Shown: positions 1 through 9,600 of the stretch, in pieces | Numbering within the stretch: the first letter of the stretch is position 1 | How the letters are laid out: each line of letters starts with the position of its first letter | Source: Ophiothrix spiculata | Taxonomy: Eukaryota > Echinodermata > Ophiuroidea > Amphilepidida > Ophiotrichidae | DNA: 21,679 nucleotides | NCBI GenBank assembly: GCA_000969725.1 | Contig: JXSR01S011199.1 | Direction: 5' to 3' (one strand) | Notes under the pieces: generated by a model | What the model saw: the letters and a program-made list of their open reading frames with translations, nothing else | What the model was told of the DNA's origin: nothing | Database searches by the model: none | Program-made: the position numbers and the translations under genes

Positions 1-120
1 AAAAAAGTATTTTCTGATCGAGCTGTTAGAAATTGTGGCCCAACCTTTTGGAACTCTTTAAACAATGAAATAAAGAGATGTAAAAATACAAAAGAATTCT
101 ACAAAATCTAAAATTACATT
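1..120 (+). pseudogene. LINE reverse-transcriptase ORF, extreme C-terminal fragment
   Basis: Frame 1 reads FSDRAVRNCGPTFWNSL and then NNEIKRCKNTKEFYKI before a stop. This matches the conserved tail of non-LTR retrotransposon ORF2 proteins (a G-P-x-x-W-N-S-L core, then E-I-K and a short Lys-rich helix). The rest lies outside the window. The AT- and T-rich stretch to about 330, with a small AGG..TTTTTGGCCT foldback, may be its 3' UTR. Confidence 0.6.
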
Positions 121-490
121 TATTTACATATTTGATAGTATATCGGAGCATTGTTCTTGTTTTTTGTTGTTTCTTTTAATATGTAGTTGTTGTTTTTTAG
201 GCCTACGTTTGCAACTTTATTTTGTTTTAATGGCATCATCACCTCAGGTCTTTTTGGCCTTTTGATGGTGTCCTCAATATCAATTTGTCTTGTCCCTGTG
301 TTTTAATGTATGTGTGATTTTGATATTGATATAACGATTTGACAAAAATTTTACGTTGAAACGCTGGTCATGGGTCAGGTGCTTCAAAAGATCTAAAAAA
401 AGAAACAAAAGTTGAAAATCAGACAAACCGTGGCGGGCAAAAAAACATGTCGCGTCAAAATACGTGTTTCTAAGCAGATGGAGACAGTCC

Positions 491-616
491 GTTGTTCCGA
501 CGTTTCATTTCTATGAACGGTGTTTTTTTCCGAACGACCGTTTCTCCGAATGTTTTTTAATCCAAATGTTTTTTTCTCCGAACGATTTTTACTCCGAACG
601 GACGTTTCTCTGAATA
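491..616 (+). repeat. Degenerate short repeat, consensus TTTYTCCGAACG
   Basis: Six to eight imperfect copies of a 12-17 nt unit follow each other (for example TTTTTCCGAACG, TTTCTCCGAATG, TTTCTCCGAACG, ACTCCGAACGG, TTTCTCTGAATA). Spacing is irregular. No coding potential is seen. Confidence 0.5.
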
Positions 617-744
617 ATTTTGTGGTAACGCGGGTGGTTACTCAGTATTAGCCCCTGGTCCAATGTATGGTTTGGACGTCTCGAGATTCGATGAGTATAG
701 TGTCCAAGTGTCCAAGTGTCCAAGAGTTATATATTAATAAATTA

Positions 745-1182
745 GTGAAATGAGACCAAATCAATGCACGCGTGGTCAATCTAAGGTTGCCTAGCACATA
801 TACGGTGTCGGTCACGAGTGAGCTTATATCAGTGGTGTTGGACACAATTTCAAAGTATTTATTCCGGGCTTTTAGCGTACTTATTGGCGTACTGTATCTT
901 GCGCTTTATTCAAACGCGATCTTACACGTGCGTCATTTTTATATTTACGCATAAGTCCATGCGCGTTACTCCTGACGGCGCAGGGCTCAAAGTGCACAGT
1001 GCTTAAGGTGTTACTCATTACTAAAAATGCCTAAATAAGTAATCACCCGACAAAACAATGAAACATTCATACGCACTAAACTGTAGCCACACAAACCGGA
1101 ACGCAAGAAGCACGGTGCATTGTGAAGATCTACTGCACTCCGCGTACTTTATATTATTGCGTTCTGATTGGCTAGGTGATAG
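745..1182 (+). repeat. Unnamed ~430-bp interspersed repeat, copy A
   Basis: It starts GTGAAATGAGACCAAATC, contains CACCCGACAAAACAATGAA and AACCGGAACGCAAG, and ends near GTTCTGATTGGCTAGG. Each block recurs in the same order on the opposite strand at 12011-11600. The element has no ORF of note. Boundaries are set only by where the two copies stop matching. Confidence 0.6.
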
Positions 1183-1544
1183 CTAACACCAAAAGACACT
1201 ACCCATTGAACTATTTTTGGTATAATGAAAAACATCCAAAATTTATGGTACTCATTAATGTTAATCTTAAAACTCGTATCTATATAGCACAAAATACTAT
1301 AGGTAGAAGTTCCAAATTACATCAGATGAGCAAGAAAAGCCAAACCAAAATACCATTCCTGACCACAAAATAAATCAGGAAAAAGTTACAACTTTTCACT
1401 TAATCAGTCGTGGTTAAAATTAAAATACATCTTGAATGTCATGGATTTCGCATCCAAACTTTATTTAAACTCGCCCAAGAGTGTTTTCAACAACTTTAGT
1501 AATTCTACTGATTTCTATTAGCGTCAACATGATTTTAAGGTCGC

Positions 1545-2460
1545 AATGCATATTGCAGCCTGCTATGTTCACGTCAATTATGACAATGATTTAAGACTTT
1601 GCATACGCCGTGGAAGTAATGACGTCGTTATTTATGCAAATCACCCAATACAAGCAATCGGGTTCCAAACAAACATGGTGGCCATTTTTCCACACGTTAA
1701 GTCTATGGGTAATAATTTCAATTTTGGTTTTAGCACTTTTGGATCCAAAAATAATAAAGCAAAAATAAGCAGAAACCACGGTAATGTGTTATAGAAAAGA
1801 ATCACTGGTGTTTTTTTTTTTTTTTCAATTTGTGAACAGAAATTGAATGTACACGGTCTGATATTTATATGTACATACGTGTATTGTGTTAATACGTGTG
1901 ATCAGTGGAACTACTACGGACATGATCATTTGAATACGCCAATACAAGAATGCATACAAATCTCTGAAAATGATTTCAAATCACTAAAAAGCATTTCCCT
2001 GTGTTTATCCCATTCATATATAGTGTCACATTTGACCTTGATGTTGACTTTTTTAGACACTATTAGATAATTGTTAAACAGTCAGTACAAGAAAACCAAA
2101 ACTCCATGAGCTCCTCTCTGCAACTATATACTAATAACAATTATCTAACAATGTCTAAAAAAGTTAAGTACAAGGTAAAATTTGACACTATGATTGGGAT
2201 ATAGACATGGAAGTGTGTTTAGTGATGTAAAAACATTTTCAGAGATGATATTTTGTAAGTATAATTTACAGAAGGAAGCTATTGGAGTTTGGGATTTCTT
2301 GTACTTGCGTAGTCATTTGTTTGGAACCAGATCGCGCGTGTTGGGCTAATTATTATAAATATGACGTAACTACTTCCACGGCGTATAGGACTTTAACGCA
2401 CATATGTACGGGTCACGGCTGCATTATAATTAACCTACCTTCTGTTGCATGTACGTAATG
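1545..2460. repeat. Long imperfect palindrome (foldback element)
   Basis: The arms are inverted: TACGCCGTGGAAGTA near 1605 pairs with its complement near 2380, GGTTCCAAACAAA at about 1660 with TTTGTTTGGAACC at about 2318, ATCTCTGAAAATG near 1960 with CATTTTCAGAGAT near 2235, and AGATAATTGTTA near 2063 with TAACAATTATCT near 2136. The loop is about 58 nt. The left arm has about 250 extra bases (about 1690-1940), including a 15-T run at 1811-1825. No transposase ORF is present. Confidence 0.65.
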
Positions 2461-2972
2461 CATTATAAAACGGCAGGCATGTGGCAGGCTATGACAATTT
2501 GAATTTTAATGATACACATCTTTGCATTGCATTTATGTTTGCGCTAGATTAGTCGAGCGCGAAAATAAATGTGTTAAAATACCATTCTTACAGTACTTTC
2601 TTTTACAGGTTAAATTAGATTCAGAGTTGCTGTCGTGGTTGTAGCTTGATACTTTTGCAGACAACCACAAATTTGCAATTTTGAGGTGTGTAGCAGCAGA
2701 AAATATTAGTTTGCATGTTTCCGATAAGATCTGTCACGAGAAAAGGTGAACTTATTCCAACTCAAAACAACGTATTGTTGCGGCCATCTTGACAAGGTTA
2801 TCGATATATTTGCCGCAAAGGTCAAACAAGGTCAAGCTCACGCATTTGACGTCACGCTGGTCATGCATCATGAAAGCCACTCTGAAACTAGCAAACATTT
2901 TAAGGTACGACAAGGTCGAATTTACGCAAATGAAATTTTTGACGTCACTCTGCTCGAGCGGCCATCACGACA
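2461..2972. other. Unassigned sequence downstream of the gene
   Basis: I see no gene or clear repeat here. On the minus strand it would be 3' UTR or flanking DNA of the VCBS-like gene. The open frames overlap each other and show no family motif. Confidence 0.4.
2505..2510 (-). terminator. Candidate polyadenylation signal (ATTAAA)
   Basis: I see no AATAAA on the minus strand between the stop codon and about 2000. ATTAAA at 2510-2505 is the first common variant I noticed; a TATAAA-like variant also lies inside the hairpin element near 3055. Either could end the transcript. Neither is proven. Confidence 0.2.
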
Positions 2973-3168
2973 CCTTGGACAAAATCGAGTACAAAAATAG
3001 TACAACATTCCTAAGGTGCACATTTGGACCATCATTTAAGTACAATTTGAGTACATTTATAGTACATAAATTTGTACTATATTTGTACTAAAACTGTACT
3101 ATTATAATTGTGTTCCAAATGTGCACCTTAAGAATGTTGTCTATTTTTGTACTCGATTTTGTCAAGGG
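2973..3168. mobile_element. Hairpin MITE, copy 1
   Basis: This 196-bp element is almost entirely inverted repeat. The left arm reads TTGGACAAAATCGAGTAC, then AAAAATAGTACAAC and CTAAGGTGCACATTTGGA; the right arm is its complement. It contains many GTAC tetramers. It matches 19043-19236 throughout. The flanking dinucleotide is CA on both sides, where copy 2 has TA. It is non-coding and non-autonomous, and lies between the stop codon of the gene and its likely poly(A) site. Confidence 0.8.
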
Positions 3169-3182
3169 CAGACACTCTGAAA

Positions 3183-3420
3183 TTAGTTCTCCGGATTGAA
3201 GGTATAGACATGGAGAGTATCTGTAGAATAAGCTGGCAGGAAGACTTCTGGATACCCGTTGCCATCTACGTCCTTCACCTCCATCGTGCCTACGGTGCCC
3301 CTCGCGTGGAAGAACTCATTCTCATTGTAGTCCCAATTATTGGGGTCAGAATCATCAGAGCTTTCGAATAAATAGTAACTGCCGTCATCATCACCTGAGA
3401 GTATGATCACTGGTTTCTTC
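3183..3420 (-). CDS. Exon 8: C-terminal exon with stop codon
   Basis: The exon covers residues 369-447 and a TAA at 3185-3183. The acceptor is CACGCAG/GAAGAA. It encodes PVIILSGDDDGSYYLFE, an acidic serine-aspartate linker, and a last repeat EVKDVDGNGYPEVFLPAY, then ends VYTFNPEN. The ending on a propeller-like strand without a tail suggests a complete C-terminus. The 3' UTR runs at once into a hairpin element at 3168-2973. Confidence 0.88.
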
Positions 3421-3608
3421 CTGCGTGATAGAGGCAATAAAGACAAGAAGTAAAGAGACTGGTAGACTCACACTTAAATGATAACTCAACCTGTATTTTT
3501 TTTATTGTATACCGTACTTTTCATTTGTATTTAATGTAATTATCAGGGTCTCATGGGAGACCAGTTTCTGTATCTGATAGAAGTTAAAACCCTGAATAAA
3601 AATTGTTT

Positions 3609-3685
<77 letters not shown>

Positions 3686-6600
3686 TCGTGCCGCAACTTG
3701 ATTGATAGGTTCAATGTAAACAATTTATTCTGAATTTGCATAATAGATACACTGAAAGAGATTCCAGGTTTTTTTTTTACAATTGTACAAAATTTGGTTC
3801 AATATAAAGTCTGATTCTACACGAAAAGATTGCACACGAAAATATCACAAAACGTGCATGTTTAATATTTTGTTGAATTTTGAGTAAATGCGTTTCTGAC
3901 ATAGATATCTACCTTTGTTGATACTTCAAAAACTAAAAGCGTTGTGATATCAAAATTTTACGAGTATCTATAAACGGGTTGTAATATGATTTGTGCAAAA
4001 TTTCATTTCTCCAACTACTATCATAGTTTTTGCACACGGTCATGTTTCTACATGTAACCATTTTGGACACCATATATTTATGATAATTTGTGCACCGGAT
4101 ATCATGGAAGCAGTTAGTGATGAAATATGCCCAAAATTCAAGATTACAACAATTAATTTTTATTTCAGGACATCATAAATTACTCACGTGATTAACGATG
4201 GAAAAATGCATGATGGGAAGGACATTTTACCCTCTCTTGGTTAACCAACCTACCTTGACGGATCATTGGTGTTTGGATAGAACACTCTCATCATCCCGGG
4301 GGCGCCATTACCCTCAGTGATTATAATATTCTGTGGCTTGAATCCCGTCCGTAGGGTATGCCGTGTCCATCCCTCCTTGTTACGAAAGTCAGATGGAATC
4401 TCGTAAGCCACCAATGATCCATTTTTATCGCTGGAAGATGAAATAGAAACAATTATACAGGGTGTATCAAAAATACACAATTTTTTATGTGCATGAAATT
4501 TGGAAAGTATGATACATGCTATTAAATCTAAAAGTTATATTACAGATAGAACAAACTAAGCTAAAACTAAACTATAACACTTTAAAAAAATGTAAGCACT
4601 TTCCTAATTGTAAACCTCTTTTAGACACGCCCTGTGTACCGATTGGTATAATTAATTTTGAGACCTTAGTGGAAGAAGTGGTCAAGTGCCATTTTGACGA
4701 AATTGAGTTACTGGTGGTTTTGAAGTCGCAGTAGGACAGAAAATATTGTGACAAATATGTTGGTGATTTATCCTCTAAGGGGTCGTCACGCTTGAGTGAA
4801 TTTTGGGTAAAATTTGAGAAACGTTCAAAATATGTCAAGTTACATATCAAATTACTTGTCTTGTCACGCAGACTCCAAATATATATAGTTTTATATATCT
4901 TCAGGACTAACAATCAAAAAATCGATACGAGGTCAAGTGAGGTCAAATTTTCAACACGGTTCGATTTGCATGAACGACATCTCAAACTGTTCGTCTTGAT
5001 TTGCAGATTCCAAAAACATATAGTTTGAGAATGTTTTGATTGCTTATCTTTAAATATTGAAAATTATCCATTTAGCGACCATGATTTTAGTGGAAGAAGT
5101 GATCAAGTACAAAATAGTGATTACTGATTGAAGAATGTCGATAATCGATACAGACCTCTAATTCACTGTAGTTGATCCACTCCTGTAAACAATAACCTTA
5201 TATGAATTTAAAACCTCTCTTTTTTTAAAAGTTATAAAAAAGTCAGAACTTTAAACGCTCATATCTCAAAACTAGTAGTTTTGCACTTGACCACTTCTTT
5301 CACTAAGGTCTTCATTTTGAGGCGGTCAAAGGTATAAAACTATTGCCTGCTGAATATAAAATTGGTATATCAAATACAAGTCGCTTGCTTGTTTATTATC
5401 GGACTTAGCAAATTACAAAAAAAAAAATTCACTGTAAGTAGCACAAGAAATCGTAATTGCCCGTAATGGGTTTACAAAATTGTAACTTTCTCGCTTCCAA
5501 ATGTTTTATAAATATGAATAGACCACACAATAGGCTTATATAAAACTTCTTTGACAAAGTGATCGATTTTTGCGAGGTCATAGGCCATACCTGTTAATAG
5601 AAACCAGCAAGTCAAGTTTGTCGTCTCCATTTAGATCGGTAAGCTGTGATAGTAAGAATATGAAGTAGTGGTGATATTGAGAAGACCCATTCATGCAAAT
5701 GAACCAAGTGAACACAATGGTATGCTCTACTGCATATCTAAAAGGATACTCAACAATTGAATGATAAAGATAATAATCCTCATTTGCATCAGAAAGGACT
5801 TCTCAACACCAGTATCATAATGTTACAGAATATGAATGCTGGGTCATTGATGAGCGTATTAAGAATGCATGTTCTCAAATGTATAGAAATATTCCCTGAT
5901 ATTGTACTAGTATTCGTTTCAGGATAAAGTTTTATACATCAATGTTCAATTTGATAGATTTTCACTTATTCATAGTGTGATTAAATTGATTAAAATGCAT
6001 TAATAGGCATGTTTTTTACATTGTGGTCTATAAGAATTTTGTATATGTACTTGTCAGAAATGCATTGTCGACAGGACGTATGACGATTTTTGGGAGTTTC
6101 TCAACAATATCAGTACTGGACAATATGAATATGATGCTTTGTGAATAAATATCCAAAAATAGTCACATTTTCAATACATAGGGTTCATTTTTGTTGGATG
6201 AAAAACACACTAATAAAAAGAAAATCAAATACACTGTAAAAACACGAAAAAAGTAGGCCCAAATATGTTCACCATGTCGATGTGAGTAGCCCTCCCCCCA
6301 TACACACCACACACACACACATCGTCACCAGTGTTCCCGTTAAGGCCAAATGTCACGAAATTGGCGCAGAAGCTCAAAAAATTGGTACAAGGTGTTCAGA
6401 AAACAAAAAGTCAAAAATATGGTTTTGGTTATACAGTGCAACAGGCCTTAATTTTCCTAATTTTAAATTACTATAATATTATTATGTTACGCAGTGCCTG
6501 ATTGATATTTTAAATATATATTAGCCAAGGGCAGCCCCTTATATGCCGGAAATTTCAAGGTCATTGGTTCACTAGAAGCTGAGATAGCTTTCACATGAAA

Positions 6601-9600
6601 GCTTGTTTTGTATTGGTCAAAAGTAGGATATTGCTGGCAAGGCCAAATATTAAGCCAATCAGTGGTGCGTTAATTGAATACTTTAGCTGAATGATCTAGT
6701 AATTTAAACACACACTATTGACTTGTTGTAATGAGTGTATGAATAATGTTGTGAGCAATGCTAAACCATCGGGTAACCAATGGGCTGGAAAATACAATAG
6801 CTGTTAATTGCTAACAGAACACTAGTGCCTTTAAAACTAGTCCATAATTAAGAAATATTAATTATAACTGATTCGTTGTTTTATTTCCAGACAAAATGTT
6901 ACAGAAGTTATTCATAACCATAGTTTACATAGATTTATGATGAAACTTTGGTGCTTGACCTTGAATTTTCTGTTGAATTAGCAAAAATGTCGAAATGGTT
7001 TCTAAGTCAAAACACAATTAAACAGTAATTATGTTGTAACTTCAAAAGTATGAAGTATTTCAAAAATCTGTCTAACAGATTTTTTAAACATGTTTTTCTG
7101 TATCCCTTAACACCAAAATGAGAAAATTAAAATAAAATAAAACTCTGAACAAAATACAGGCAGTTCAAAAAATGGTGATGTTTGCACATTTTTGGGTAAA
7201 AAAGGAGAAGTACGTAAATTAATAAAAATCCGTCTAACACAAATTGTCACGAAGTAACAAACTGTCTGAATGCACAATTTCCAAATCAATGTCAAGATTG
7301 TCAAAAATATAGGCATTTATAGGTTTCCCTGGTTTTGGTTTAAAATATGCTAATTATATGCACATGATGATATTCGAAATTAAATTTGTAACATAATTTA
7401 CATCTTCTAAGTGTAATGTTGAAAATATTATGCAAGAAAAGGAGTTTCATTGAAATACAAATGAGTAGCTAATATTTTAGCATTGACCAGAAGGTTAGAA
7501 AAAATAAGACCTGTTGCACTGTGCACAACGTTCACTTATTTCAGTTTTATTCAGATATATTCAAAATTATTCTCATTTAGTAGGAGCTATGACCGTCACC
7601 CCAACCCCACCCACTCACCCCACCACACACCAACATCACGCCACTTCCCTACACACACCCCAACACCACCCTACCCCCACACACAAACACCCCTCCATAT
7701 TTGGCCCAAGTAATAGGAGAATCCTCGTCTTACCGTGCTATCAAAGTACCGTTCGTCTGTCACACTACTGACAATAAGATGTTGGATGGTTGACGGGTCT
7801 GTCCAACTGCCACCAGCTACAAGTATGGTATAAAGAGAGAAAAAGGTTATATATTGGGTACGGTATCCTAATAAAGCGGTACAGTAACATATTTTCTTAC
7901 TATATACACTATGTTTTTCATGTCGTAATTCCTTTATTTAATGTCATACATTAGTAAATATATGATATCATATGTGAGAGGAATGAATATATTTTAATGA
8001 AATGAAAAATGTATGTGTTTAGCTAATTTGGTTTTAATTGGGATTAATTAATGTGTTAATTAATCATAGCGGTGGAGGATGCGGCTCCTGGTTCACATAT
8101 TTGGGCGCTGTTCCCACATACTGGCTACATTTTCACAAGATTTGGACACAAGGATACCAAGGTAGAGTTTCACATGTGCGATAAAATATATGGAATTGAA
8201 TATGATCTAGGGTCATCTGTGGTCAAAAAAACCTCTATGGTCAAGAAAGGTACAAGTGGTTGCAAAATCTGTCACTATTCCAACATTGGACACTAGGATA
8301 CCCCTTCAAGGCTTGGCAAGTTGGAATTGGGGATAAAAAAGTATTTGTAGGGATCATCTAGGATCATTATTTGTTTTAAGTTTAATCAACCTGTAAATGA
8401 ATGATTTAATGTAAACCTAAAAACAGATTTAAATTATTTGTGTTGTATGTACCTATATTGAATATTAAGGATGTTCTTGGTTTCAAAGTGACATAAAAAA
8501 ACATTTTTTAAATATTTCTTATGTTAAACCCTTTATATTTTCTACACACCCTGTATATTAAACTGAAAAAGCTCGGACAATAAACTATCTAAGGCAAGAA
8601 ACGTCCCCTGTTCGAATGCTCCTTCTTGGAGCGCTGCATATAGACTATTGAGAAATGTTGTTTGCCTGACAATACTCACGTTCTATCCACGATAGCACGA
8701 GATCCTCTGCAAAATATTGAGTGCTAATGATGACGTCATACGTACGACCGTTAGCTACCATTTTCTCTAGACGGAAGACTGCATCAGGGCCATCGTAGAG
8801 GATGTGCTCCGCCCATTTCGTCGTTAGCTGGTCCGTTGCTGGTTGTTCGAACCATACCATTTGAGCAGTAGCCGCGTTTACATTCCCAGCTTGCATGAGT
8901 AGGGTAAAAGAAAGATAATCTCGATTTAAAGTGAATGCTAATATAGACCTACCTTGATGTAGACACTTCAATAAACAGGCCTGGTAAATTATTCCCAAAT
9001 GGTACACATCCTGAGCGACACCAATATACAGATTTGTCTATTGGTATTGAATTTTTAAATAAACATGTTTTACTGAGTTGAAGGATTTACAATAATCATT
9101 TTCATAGAGTGTAACTACGATAATATGTATACCGTATTCCAGAATGTTTAATGTATTTTCTTGTAACTTTTTTTTTAAACCAGCGGCATCACGAAACAAA
9201 TTTTTACCTGATTGTATTTGACCCTGTTTTACCCAAGAGAAGATATCCTGTATATCCCATCATGCATTGCTTCCTATGGAAAATTTTGTACATGAAGTCA
9301 TGTGAAAATTTCATTGTCAAATTCAGGCTCCATATATCGGATATCACAATATAATTCTTTCCAATGCACATTTACACGAATTTGTTGTTTACACATATTT
9401 TTTAAATTTTAAGTTGTTGTTTTTTCATAGAAAAACGTTTAAAAACAACACGCGGTGTCAAGGACGATACTTTTAATTGAAATTTTGTGTCTTTTTTTCT
9501 AATACCAACCGCCCAAATAAAGTGTTTATAAATCGTCGTCGTTAAAAACAACACGCAGTGTCAAGGACAATAATTTTAATGAAAATTCTGTGTCTTTGTT

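Noticed and set aside
2746-3091. Overlapping plus-strand frames of 84 and 100 codons
   Set aside because: They run into the hairpin MITE, overlap in two frames, have no motifs, and lie antisense to the 3' UTR of the gene.
3502-3741. Minus-strand open frame with a long serine run
   Set aside because: The serines come only from the (ACT)25 microsatellite, and the flanks are LINE 3' UTR and intron.
7483-7771. Plus-strand proline/histidine/threonine-rich frames
   Set aside because: They are produced by the C/A-rich low-complexity tract in two frames at once and run antisense over exon 5.
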